A stretch of DNA of 64,000 nucleotides from Candidatus Alistipes intestinigallinarum (lineage in GTDB: Bacteria; Bacteroidota; Bacteroidia; Bacteroidales; Rikenellaceae), in the NCBI GenBank assembly GCA_019115745.1, contig DXDA01000036.1:1-64000 (forward strand). Direction: 5' to 3'. Of this stretch, positions 26,808-35,909 are shown in pieces. Position 1 is the first letter of the stretch; each line of letters starts with the position of its first letter. The position numbers were made by a program, and so were the translations under genes. Below the pieces are notes generated by a model. That model was not told the origin of the DNA and made no database searches. It saw only the letters and a program-made list of their open reading frames with translations.

Positions 26808-27779
26808 ATGGAGAAAAATCTGCTCGGAGTAGATATCGGGGGAACCAAATGCGCCGTCATTTACGGCCGCCTGAAAGGCGATGACCTCGAAATCGTAAAA
26901 AAGGTGAAGTTCCCGACCACGGATGTGGAACGGACCCTGGCCTCCATCCGGGAGGCGCTGCAGGACCTGATGCGCGACTGCAATCTCACGGCGGCCCAGG
27001 TGGCGGCGATCGGAGTCAGTTGCGGAGGGCCGCTGGACAGCGAACGCGGGGTGATCATGAGCCCGCCCAACCTGAAGGGCTGGGATCAGGTGCCCATTAC
27101 GCGCTTGCTGGAGGAGTGGAGCGGTGTGAAGGCCGCCCTGCAGAACGACGCCAATGCCTGCGCCCTTGCCGAATGGAAATTCGGGGCCGGTCGCGGCAGC
27201 CGGAACATGGTCTTTCTGACCTTCGGAACGGGGCTCGGCGCCGGGCTGATCCTCGACGGGCGCCTCTTCTCCGGAACGAACGGAAATGCCGGCGAGATCG
27301 GGCATATCCGTCTGTCGGATTTCGGACCGGTGGGGTATGGCAAGAGCGGGTCGTTCGAGGGCTTTTGCAGCGGCGGCGGAATCGCCCAACTGGCACGCTC
27401 GCGGGCGATGGAACGTTTCCAGATGGGACAGAAGGTGGCTTTCTGCTCCTCGCCGGCCGATCTGGAGTCGGTTACGGCGCAGTCGGTCGCCGAAGCCGCC
27501 AAGAACGGAGACCCGTTGGCGCAGGAGATCTACCGCATCTCGGGAGAGTATCTCGGCCGCGGCCTCTCGATGCTGATCGATACGCTCAACCCGGACACGA
27601 TCGTGATCGGCAGTATCTACGCCCGTTCGGGTGAACTGCTCGCCGATGCCATGCAGCATTCGCTCGACCGGGAGGCTTTGCCGCCGGCTCGGGCCGTCTG
27701 CCGGATCGTCCCGGCCGCTCTGGGTGATGCCGTCGGGGACTACGCCTCGCTGTCGGTCGCGGCGAACGCCTTGAACTGA
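26808..27779 (+). CDS. ROK-family sugar kinase lacking the zinc motif
   Basis: A 323-residue cytoplasmic sugar kinase. The N-terminal phosphate loop is GVDIGGTKCAVIYG, and the catalytic Asp is in LQNDANACALAEW. FGTGLGAGLILDG and NAGEIGHIRL follow. Most ROK enzymes next have CxCGxxGC, which binds zinc. Here the segment reads SGSFEGFCSGGGI, so the zinc site is absent. The substrate is likely glucose, mannose, fructose or an N-acetylated hexose, and cannot be fixed. It lies just after operator 4 and starts the long rightward run, with 55 bp to the next gene. Confidence 0.85.
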   Translation: MEKNLLGVDIGGTKCAVIYGRLKGDDLEIVKKVKFPTTDVERTLASIREALQDLMRDCNLTAAQVAAIGVSCGGPLDSERGVIMSPPNLKGWDQVPITRLLEEWSGVKAALQNDANACALAEWKFGAGRGSRNMVFLTFGTGLGAGLILDGRLFSGTNGNAGEIGHIRLSDFGPVGYGKSGSFEGFCSGGGIAQLARSRAMERFQMGQKVAFCSSPADLESVTAQSVAEAAKNGDPLAQEIYRISGEYLGRGLSMLIDTLNPDTIVIGSIYARSGELLADAMQHSLDREALPPARAVCRIVPAALGDAVGDYASLSVAANALN

Positions 27780-27833
27780 AGACTCGATCGAACCTTGAAA
27801 ATACCATAAAACCTAAATTTTAACCAAACTTAA

Positions 27834-29072
27834 ATGACCTCAAGAGAACGTATTTTGACAGCAATCGATCACCGCACTCCGGATCGGGTGCCGGTTGATC
27901 TTGGAGCCTCTCCCAGTTCCGGGATCTCTATCGTTGCGTATGACAATCTGGTGCGCTATCTCGGAATGGACCTGCCGACGTATGGTTACGACGTGATTCA
28001 GCAGGTGGCTCAGCCTCCCATGGAGTTGTTGGAGCATTTTGGCGTGGATGTCCTGGATCTGGGACGTTATTTTACCGAAACGCCGGGTTATTGGCACGAA
28101 CTGGAACTTACTCCCGGTCACAAGGCGCTCTATCCCTCGTGGTTCAAGCCCGAGAAGCAGCCCGACGGTTCGTGGCACGCTTTCGGACCTTCGGGCCGAT
28201 GCGTGGGGCGGATGCCGGTCGGGGCAACCTTCTTCGATCAGACGATTTTCCCCTACATCGACGGCTATCCGGCCGACTACCGGAATCTGGGGGATGACAT
28301 GGCCCTGAGCGTGTGGGGCGGTCTCGGCATTACGCCCTGGGACGGCAACGACGGCCCGGATTTCTGGCAGCGCCTGCGCCGCACGGCTCTGGAGGCCCGG
28401 GAAAAGAGCGACAAGGCGTTGATCATCGGTGTGGGCTGCAACCTCTTCGAGTGGGGATGCTTCCTGCGGCGGATGGACAACTTCCTGATGGATCTCTTCC
28501 TGCAGCCGGATGAAGTGGCGCGTCTGCTCGATGCGCTGGTCGAGCACCACATGGCAACGCTCGAAAAGGTGTGCGACGCGGTGGGCGATGTGGTCGACAT
28601 CGTGAAGTTCGGCGACGACCTGGGTACGAATCAGGGCGCCCTGATGCCTGCGGAGACCTATCACGAGCTGTTCTATCCGCGCCACAAGGCGATGTGCGAC
28701 TACGTGAAGTCTCACTCCCGGATGAAGATCCTGCTGCACTCGTGCGGCAGCATCTCGCTGTTGCTGCCGGATCTGATCCGGGCCGGATTCGAGATCATCA
28801 ATCCGGTGCAGATCAATGCCCGGGATATGGACCCGGCCTTCCTGAAACGCGAATTCGGTCGGGATGTCACCTTCTGGGGCGGCGGTGTGGATACGCAGAG
28901 CGTGCTCAACAACGGAACCCCCGAACAGGTGCGGGAACAGGTTCTGCGGCACCTTGCGATCTTCTCCGAAGGTGGCGGTTATGTATTTAACACGGTTCAC
29001 AACATCATGCCGGATGTACCGCCCGAGAATATCGTGGCGATGTTCGATGCCGTGAACGAATTTTCGAGGTAA
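27834..29072 (+). CDS. second URO-D superfamily methyltransferase-like protein
   Basis: A 412-residue TIM-barrel protein of the same superfamily as the gene at 23289, with the opening SRERILTAIDHRTPDRVPVD. It has LLHSCGSISL (HxC half-motif) and, late, FNTVHNIMPDVPPENI, with His where MtaA enzymes have the second Cys ligand. It is about 50 residues longer than the other copies, mainly in the middle. It sits 12 bases before the SusC gene, so it is tightly linked to glycan import. It probably catalyses a substrate-specific methyl transfer. A decarboxylase or hydrolase role cannot be excluded. Confidence 0.75.
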   Translation: MTSRERILTAIDHRTPDRVPVDLGASPSSGISIVAYDNLVRYLGMDLPTYGYDVIQQVAQPPMELLEHFGVDVLDLGRYFTETPGYWHELELTPGHKALYPSWFKPEKQPDGSWHAFGPSGRCVGRMPVGATFFDQTIFPYIDGYPADYRNLGDDMALSVWGGLGITPWDGNDGPDFWQRLRRTALEAREKSDKALIIGVGCNLFEWGCFLRRMDNFLMDLFLQPDEVARLLDALVEHHMATLEKVCDAVGDVVDIVKFGDDLGTNQGALMPAETYHELFYPRHKAMCDYVKSHSRMKILLHSCGSISLLLPDLIRAGFEIINPVQINARDMDPAFLKREFGRDVTFWGGGVDTQSVLNNGTPEQVREQVLRHLAIFSEGGGYVFNTVHNIMPDVPPENIVAMFDAVNEFSR

Positions 29073-29084
29073 AAACGAGGCGCT

Positions 29085-32000
29085 ATGAAAGGTATTTACT
29101 TAAACAGGATGAAACCCGTTTTTCTGCGGGTGGCAGCGATTGTCTGCTGTTTGGGACTCATGTGTCAGGTCTCGGCGCAGAACAATCAGAACAGCAAGGC
29201 GAAGACGATCTCCGGAACGGTGCGTGACGAAGCCGGTACGCCGCTCGTCGGTGTGAGTGTCTACGCCAAGGGTACCACGGCGGCTACCTCCACCGACGTG
29301 AAGGGTAAATTCGCCCTGCAGGTGGATTGGAACAGCACGATCGTCTTCTCCTACATCGGCATGAAGACGCAGGAGATCCCGGCCGAACGGGTGACGAATC
29401 TGGATGTCAAGATGGTGAGCGACGCTACGGACATCGACGACGTGCTGGTCGTCGGTTACGGAACGCAGCGAAAGGTCGATTTGACGGGAGCCGTGGCTTC
29501 GATCGATGCGTCGGAGGCCACGAAGGATCGTGTCGTCATGAACCTTTCATCGGTCTTGTTGGGTAAGGTCAGCGGTGTGCGGGTTACCTCCTCGGAGGGA
29601 ACGCCCGGTTCGTCGGCCCGCATTACGATCCGCGGTACGACGTCGATCAACTCCGACAGTAACCCGCTCTATGTCATTGACGGTGTGATTGCCGAGAATG
29701 TCAATATCAGCCCGGGCGACATTCAGGAGATCTCGGTGCTGAAGGACGCCGCCTCGACGGCCATCTACGGATCGCGGGGTGCCAACGGTGTCATCCTGAT
29801 TACGACCAAGCGGGGCGGGAAGAACGAACCCATGGTGGATATCTATGCGATGGCCGGTGTGCAGTATATGGCCAAGGACATTCCGATGATGAACAGCCGG
29901 GAGTTCGTGGAGAAGAACTACATGCGCAGCTTCGTCTATCGGACGGCGGCCGAAGGGGTCTCGGATATCAATACCGTGGGCTCGCACGGCTATGAGGTTT
30001 TCCAGGATCCGGAAGGCAACTTCTACTATGTCTCCAAGACGGCGGCCTATTCCGGCGAGTATTACCGCACGACCCCGCTCTATTACAACACGAACTGGCA
30101 GAAGGAGATGACGCAGTATGCTCCGCTCTACGATTTCCGGGTGAGCGTGAGCGGCAGCACGAACAGCAACGATTATGCGATCATGCTCAACGCCCAGGAT
30201 CAGGACGGTATCATGATCAATACGGGCTGGGACCAGAAGGGTGCGCGTGTCAACTTCAATCAGAAGGTGGCCAAGTGGCTCGACGTGGGGACGAATCTCT
30301 CCTATACGCGGAGCAATTCGTATGGAAATGCCGGCAACCGCCACGACGGTATTATCTATAACACGTTGACCCAGAGCCCGCTTTATCCGACGGATTTCGG
30401 AATGGATTACGAAACGCCGGACGGGATTCCGATGCTCAACCTCTCCAACCCGGTGAGCCTCGCCGAACTCAACTTCCGGGAGAAGCGAAATTCGTCGTTC
30501 TCCGGAACCCTGGCCATCAACATCAAGCCGATCGAAGGGCTGGTCTTCAACCTCAACCAGACCTATTTCTCGAACGACGAGGAGACGCATCTCTATTATC
30601 CGTCCACGGTCGTCGAGGGTAACTCGGCACAGGGCCGTGCGCGTCTCGAACGGGGCTTCAGCGAAGGGTGGAGCAGCGAGAACACGGTGACCTACGCCCG
30701 CGATATCAACAAGATTCACCGCATTACCGGAATGCTTGGTATGTCGATCCGCTCGACCCGCTGGGAGAACTTCAATGTCGAGGGCAACCAGTTCGAGCAG
30801 GAGGATCTGGGTTATTACGGCTTCCCGTCGGCCAAGTCGGTTTTGCCGCCGGAGCTCTCCGATACGAAGGTGAACGAGGTCTCCTTCTTCGGACGTCTGA
30901 ACTACAGCCTGATGGACAAGTACATCTTCCAGGCAACGGTCCGCGGCGACGGCTCCTCGCGTTTTGCGCAGAACAACAAATGGGGTTATTTCCCCTCGGC
31001 TTCGGCCGCATGGCGTATTTCGGAGGAGGGATGGATGAAGAATGTCGAATTCATCAACAACCTCAAGCTCCGCGCCAGTTGGGGTATCAGCGGCAAGCAG
31101 GCCATCGGGGCCTATGAGTCGCTGGCCAAGGTGGGGACGTACGTGACGACGATCAACGGTGTGGATCCGGTGATGGCCAGCTACTTCTCGTCGCTGGCGA
31201 ACGACAACCTCAAGTGGGAGACGACCACCGAGTATAACATCGGTCTCGATCTCGGACTGTGGAACAACCGCTTGGGCATTGTCGTCGACATGTACGACAA
31301 GACGACCTCGAATCTGCTCTATGCGAACCCGATTCCGGAGTACACCGGTTTTACGACCGTTACCGAAAACATGGGTAAGATCCGCAACCGCGGTGTCGAG
31401 TTCACGGTCAATACCATCCCGGTCCAGACCAAGAACTTCGAGTGGACGTTCGACTTCAACATCGGACTGAACCGTTCGAAGGTGCTTGCTCTCGGTATTC
31501 AGGACTGGATGACGCTCGGGTGCGGATGGCGCACCGGCGACCAGGGGTATCTCCAGGTCGGGATGCCGCTGGGCAACTGGTACGGACTGAAGGTGCTCGG
31601 CATCTGGCAGAGCCAGTCGGAGATCGATCAGGCGATCGCTCAGGGACTGGTCGACGAGAGCCAGCGACCCATCCCGGGACAGTATCGTTTCTACGACAAG
31701 AACGGCGACGGCAAGACGACCTCCGACGACCGTGTGATTATCGGTACGGCCGAACCGGACTTCACGGGCGGCTTCTCGACGGCATTCCGTTACAAGGGGC
31801 TGACGCTGAGTGCCAACTTCGTGTTCACCTACGGAAACCAGATCTTCAACGGAAACTCCTATGAGCTGAGCGGTTCGAACAACTACAACAACGCCTACAA
31901 GTCGGCTGCAAACCGTTGGAAACCGACGCTGTACTATTACGATGCGGTTCATGGCGTGCGCGGCGACCTGTTCATGGAGGGCAATCCGAGTAATACGCTT

Positions 32001-32312
32001 CCGGTTTCGAGCGGAGGTCTCACGCCGATCGAGATCGTCAACGACACGTGGATCGAGGACGGTTCCTACCTGCGTCTGCAGGACATCACGCTCAGTTACG
32101 AACTTCCCGAGAAGTTCGTGCGCAAACTGCGGCTGGGCAAGGTGCGGGTCTTCCTGACCGGTACCAACCTCTTCTGCTGGACCAACTATTCGGGCTTCGA
32201 TCCCGATGTGAACGTTTCGTCGGGTATGGCGCAATACCTGTTGCCGGGTCTCGACTATTTTTCCTATCCGCGGGCGAGAACCTTCTCGGGCGGTATCAAC
32301 ATTTCTTTCTAA
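29085..32312 (+). CDS. SusC/RagA-type TonB-dependent glycan transporter
   Basis: A 1075-residue outer-membrane channel. The signal peptide (to about VSAQ, residue 32) is followed by a carboxypeptidase-regulatory-like domain (SGTVRDEAGTPLVGVSVYAK). The plug begins DVLVVGYGTQRKVDLTGAV, with YVIDGVIAENVNISPGDIQE. The 22-strand barrel ends GGINISF. It imports oligosaccharide captured by the adjacent SusD. An internal ATG at 29109 would also give a full signal peptide. With SusD it defines the region as a polysaccharide utilisation locus. Confidence 0.96.
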   Translation: MKGIYLNRMKPVFLRVAAIVCCLGLMCQVSAQNNQNSKAKTISGTVRDEAGTPLVGVSVYAKGTTAATSTDVKGKFALQVDWNSTIVFSYIGMKTQEIPAERVTNLDVKMVSDATDIDDVLVVGYGTQRKVDLTGAVASIDASEATKDRVVMNLSSVLLGKVSGVRVTSSEGTPGSSARITIRGTTSINSDSNPLYVIDGVIAENVNISPGDIQEISVLKDAASTAIYGSRGANGVILITTKRGGKNEPMVDIYAMAGVQYMAKDIPMMNSREFVEKNYMRSFVYRTAAEGVSDINTVGSHGYEVFQDPEGNFYYVSKTAAYSGEYYRTTPLYYNTNWQKEMTQYAPLYDFRVSVSGSTNSNDYAIMLNAQDQDGIMINTGWDQKGARVNFNQKVAKWLDVGTNLSYTRSNSYGNAGNRHDGIIYNTLTQSPLYPTDFGMDYETPDGIPMLNLSNPVSLAELNFREKRNSSFSGTLAINIKPIEGLVFNLNQTYFSNDEETHLYYPSTVVEGNSAQGRARLERGFSEGWSSENTVTYARDINKIHRITGMLGMSIRSTRWENFNVEGNQFEQEDLGYYGFPSAKSVLPPELSDTKVNEVSFFGRLNYSLMDKYIFQATVRGDGSSRFAQNNKWGYFPSASAAWRISEEGWMKNVEFINNLKLRASWGISGKQAIGAYESLAKVGTYVTTINGVDPVMASYFSSLANDNLKWETTTEYNIGLDLGLWNNRLGIVVDMYDKTTSNLLYANPIPEYTGFTTVTENMGKIRNRGVEFTVNTIPVQTKNFEWTFDFNIGLNRSKVLALGIQDWMTLGCGWRTGDQGYLQVGMPLGNWYGLKVLGIWQSQSEIDQAIAQGLVDESQRPIPGQYRFYDKNGDGKTTSDDRVIIGTAEPDFTGGFSTAFRYKGLTLSANFVFTYGNQIFNGNSYELSGSNNYNNAYKSAANRWKPTLYYYDAVHGVRGDLFMEGNPSNTLPVSSGGLTPIEIVNDTWIEDGSYLRLQDITLSYELPEKFVRKLRLGKVRVFLTGTNLFCWTNYSGFDPDVNVSSGMAQYLLPGLDYFSYPRARTFSGGINISF

Positions 32313-32324
32313 AAAACGAGAACT

Positions 32325-34037
32325 ATGAAAAGTGTGCATAAGCTTCTGGTCGCAATGGCCGGTGCGGGATCGCTGGTTTTCGCATCGTGTACGGAGTTCC
32401 TGCGCGAAGAACCCAAAGCCATTCGGTCGAGCAATTCGTATTACGGAGATGTCACGACCCTGAAGTCGGGGCTGATGGGCATTTACCTCTCGTTCCAGAA
32501 CCTCTATCGGGACGAATTGCCCTATATCGGCGAGTTGGGAACCGACGAATCCATTCCTCAGTTCTACATGCCGGATTTCAATACCGTTTTCCGTTATCAG
32601 TTGGACGCCAATAACGAGATGTTCGTCGGAAAGTGGTACCGGAAACATTACGAGATGATCTCCCGTGCGAACGTCGTGATCTCCCGAGGCAGTTCGCTGG
32701 CGGCGTCCGATGCCGAAGCGGCCGCTATCGTGGCGGAGGCCAAGATGTTGCGGGCGTGGGCCTATTTCCGGCTGGCTCAGACCTACGGACCGGTACCTCT
32801 GGTCATCGGCGAGACGACGCCTCCGGTCGACTATTCGCTGCCGCGGGCTCCGCTGAAGGATGTCTATGGCCAGATTGTCCAGGATATGAGCGAGGCAACG
32901 GTCGAAGGCGTGCTTCCGAAGGAGAAGTCGACGACCGAACCCGGACGACTCTATTACTATTCGGCCGTGGGCCTCTACGGCAAGGTGCTGTTGACGATGG
33001 CCTCGCACAAGGAGTCGGGCAAGGTGGATGCCGCTCTGGCGAAGATCGGGCGCGAAGCCTGGGGATACGGGCCGATTGCCGAGAGCGTCGAGGACCTCTA
33101 TGCGGCAGCCGAGAAGGAGCTTGCCAAGGTGATCGGTCATGTGGATCTCTATCCGGAGTATTCGCATCTGTTCTGCCAGAAGTTCAAGAACACGATTCCG
33201 GAGAACATGTGGGAGATTCAGTTTGCCTCGGGGCGTCCGACGGGAAACTGGTTCCTGAAGCGTTACGGTGCGACGACCTATCCCTTCGTGCAGGAGCGCG
33301 ACCAGCGGACGAACGGCTGCTCCGTGAACCAGATCATGTACAATACGCGTCTCTACTTCACCTATGGCGAGGGCGATGCCCGTCGGGAGTGGAACTGCTC
33401 GGTTCACGCCTACGATTACAGCATCAACGATCCGGAAACGGGGGTTCCTCCCGGACTGCTCAACATCAACGTTGCCGAAGCCAAGACCGCGGATGCGCCT
33501 CAGTCGTGGCTGGGTTGCATCAAGTTCCGCTGGGATCCCGATCTGCCGCTCAATGCCTCCAACGGCGAGGATGATTACGAGTATATGTCGAGCAACTTCC
33601 CGCTGCTGCGTTATGCGGATGTGCTGCTGATGTACGTGGAGGCGAACCTGAAGTGCAATGGCGGTTCTCCGGATGCGGAGGCGACCGACCTGTTCAACAG
33701 CCTGCGGGCCCGTGCGCGGGGCTTCGACGAAAAGGGAAACCCCATCACGGCGGCCCAGACCCCGGATTTCCCCAACCTGCCCTCGAACATCATCAATGCC
33801 GACACGGTGCTCAACGAACGGATGCGTGAACTTTGCTTCGAGAGCCAGCGGTGGTTCGACCTGGCCCGGACCGGACAGTTGGATGTCCGCTACAACAAGA
33901 ATATCGACGATGGAATGATGCCGCCCAACTACACGCCGGCCAAGATCGACGAGCACGACTATCTGTGGCCGATTCCGCAGCAGCAGATCGATCGTTCGAC
34001 CAACAAGGAGGGCTTCTTCCAGAATCCCGAATACTAA
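32325..34037 (+). CDS. SusD/RagB-type glycan-binding lipoprotein
   Basis: A 570-residue surface lipoprotein that caps the SusC channel and binds glycan. The signal ends in LVFASC (Cys about residue 24). The all-helical TPR-like fold contains MLRAWAYFRLAQTYGPVPLV and the SusD C-terminal region with RMRELCFESQRWFDLARTG. It ends DYLWPIPQQQIDRSTNKE, typical of the family. It lies 12 bases after SusC. Confidence 0.96.
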   Translation: MKSVHKLLVAMAGAGSLVFASCTEFLREEPKAIRSSNSYYGDVTTLKSGLMGIYLSFQNLYRDELPYIGELGTDESIPQFYMPDFNTVFRYQLDANNEMFVGKWYRKHYEMISRANVVISRGSSLAASDAEAAAIVAEAKMLRAWAYFRLAQTYGPVPLVIGETTPPVDYSLPRAPLKDVYGQIVQDMSEATVEGVLPKEKSTTEPGRLYYYSAVGLYGKVLLTMASHKESGKVDAALAKIGREAWGYGPIAESVEDLYAAAEKELAKVIGHVDLYPEYSHLFCQKFKNTIPENMWEIQFASGRPTGNWFLKRYGATTYPFVQERDQRTNGCSVNQIMYNTRLYFTYGEGDARREWNCSVHAYDYSINDPETGVPPGLLNINVAEAKTADAPQSWLGCIKFRWDPDLPLNASNGEDDYEYMSSNFPLLRYADVLLMYVEANLKCNGGSPDAEATDLFNSLRARARGFDEKGNPITAAQTPDFPNLPSNIINADTVLNERMRELCFESQRWFDLARTGQLDVRYNKNIDDGMMPPNYTPAKIDEHDYLWPIPQQQIDRSTNKEGFFQNPEY

Positions 34038-34061
34038 TAGACCACGTAAAAACGACAATTC

Positions 34062-35900
34062 ATGAAAACGATATTCAGATATGGCGCGGCATACGGTCGG
34101 CTGGTCCTGCTTCTGACCCTTGCCGGAGCATTCCTGACGGGATGCCGGGAGGATTTCTCCCCGGAACCCGAGGATATTGAACTGATCGAATATTCGCGTC
34201 CGAAGGACCGTCCGAAGGATTTCCTCTTTTTGCCGACGGCTCCGGCCGAGGCGAAGCGGGATGTCGTGGCGGTGAAGCTGGAGGATGAAAAGGGCCATCG
34301 TTCCACGGAGGAGATCCTGGCGATCGTCTCGCTGCAGGGCCTGACCAACCGTGTCAGCCCCGAGATCTACACCCACTGCAACTCCGACGAGTGGCTGCTG
34401 GAGTGGTACAAGGAGAACGGCTATATCGACAACTATACCTATAGCGATGATATCATTGGACTGCTGAAGCGTTACCGACAGTATTACAAGGGTGTCGTGG
34501 TTTACGACCCGGACAAGAAATACACGGTCAACCTGGCGTCGAACATCGCCGGTGTGGAGGATCGGGTGATCCTGTCGCCCGCAATGCTGGAGACCTTCCT
34601 GCAAGATCCAGAGGTGGATGCCTTGATCGACGTGTTCGATCTGCGGGAGCTGAATTTCCGGGACCAGACCGAGGCCTTCATGTGGTATCGGCTGAACGTG
34701 GTTCCGCGTCAGACCAACGCCCTGCTCGGTTTTGCCGACAACTCGTTCATGTACAACGTACACCGCGACTACCTGATCGAGCATCGGGTGCCGACCTTCT
34801 GGCTCCCGGGCCCGAGCGATACGGACTATTCGATCTCCTATGACGGCATGGTGCGGATGTTCCTTACGGACAGCCATGCCAACCTGGCGATCTTCGGATT
34901 CCCGGCCGGTGTCGATGACAAGGGCGACAATATCGGCTACTCGGAGTACGAAGGGGTCAAGAACATGGGCTTCTACGGGAAATACTGGATCGGAAACACC
35001 TGGATCGGAAACTACAGCTTCCATTCGGCTGTCAAGGTCGACAACAAGACCTTCAAGCAGGAGGCTCCCCGCAGCAAGACACACCCGGTTTACAATCCGA
35101 ACAAGAAGTATGTGGCGCTGGCCATGACCGACAGCGGGGATGCCATCTGTTATTTCGCCTACGACGGATTCTTCTCGCGGCAGTGGCTGGAGGAGCGGAA
35201 GCAACTCGGCGTTGTCGCCAGCTATTCGGTGACCCCTTCGCTGCCGTTCCTGCTTCCGGCCGTGGCACGGCGGATGTATGACGAGCAGACCGCGAACGAC
35301 TTCTTCTTCGGATGCGTCTCGGGATTGGGTTATTGCTATCCGTTCGAGGGTTACGGGCAGTTGCTCGGCAACCGGGATGCGACGTTCCGGGAGTATTACC
35401 TCGAACTCGGCTCCAGCCTGCTGCGGAACATGGACCTCGACATGTTCGTGACCTACGCTCACCCGTTCAACAAGATCTGGGACGACAACGAACTCTCGAT
35501 CGCCAACGCATACATGGCCCGGATGGAGGGCATCCGCTCGATCATCGGCAATATCCACAGTTCGGGCTATACGGCCGCCAACGGCAGCTTCATGCTCCCG
35601 GACTCGGAGGTCAGCGTCCACCAGACCCTGACGCACTGGGACCAGTCGACGACCAACGACGTGCTCCAGAACGGCGACGACGACTCGAAGAACGAGGAGG
35701 CTGCCGAATATATGGTCGACGAGGTGCTGAAGTACGGAAAAGACGGAAATTTCATCCTCTGCATGTTCTACAGTTGGGAGTACGGCCCGAAGCGTCTGCG
35801 CATGATCATGGATATGCTGGAGGCCGAGTCGCCGGGAACCTATGAGTTTGTGACCATGAACGACTTCGACGATCTCTATCGTCAGAGTCTTCAACAATAG
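34062..35900 (+). CDS. GxGYxYP-family lipoprotein, copy 1
   Basis: A 612-residue lipoprotein (signal ending AFLTGC) of the family named for the motif GxGYxYP, seen here as GLGYCYPFEGYG near residue 420. Other shared blocks are SLQGLTNR and YTVNLASNIAGVEDRVILS. YVALAMTDSGDAICYFAYDG and a C-terminal FVTMNDFDDLYR are also shared. The family is thought to be glycan-active, but catalytic residues are not established to my knowledge. The conserved Asp pair in the SGD block and the GxGYxYP loop are the best active-site candidates. It is 24 bases after SusD. Confidence 0.85.
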   Translation: MKTIFRYGAAYGRLVLLLTLAGAFLTGCREDFSPEPEDIELIEYSRPKDRPKDFLFLPTAPAEAKRDVVAVKLEDEKGHRSTEEILAIVSLQGLTNRVSPEIYTHCNSDEWLLEWYKENGYIDNYTYSDDIIGLLKRYRQYYKGVVVYDPDKKYTVNLASNIAGVEDRVILSPAMLETFLQDPEVDALIDVFDLRELNFRDQTEAFMWYRLNVVPRQTNALLGFADNSFMYNVHRDYLIEHRVPTFWLPGPSDTDYSISYDGMVRMFLTDSHANLAIFGFPAGVDDKGDNIGYSEYEGVKNMGFYGKYWIGNTWIGNYSFHSAVKVDNKTFKQEAPRSKTHPVYNPNKKYVALAMTDSGDAICYFAYDGFFSRQWLEERKQLGVVASYSVTPSLPFLLPAVARRMYDEQTANDFFFGCVSGLGYCYPFEGYGQLLGNRDATFREYYLELGSSLLRNMDLDMFVTYAHPFNKIWDDNELSIANAYMARMEGIRSIIGNIHSSGYTAANGSFMLPDSEVSVHQTLTHWDQSTTNDVLQNGDDDSKNEEAAEYMVDEVLKYGKDGNFILCMFYSWEYGPKRLRMIMDMLEAESPGTYEFVTMNDFDDLYRQSLQQ

Positions 35901-35909
35901 TCGAATGCA

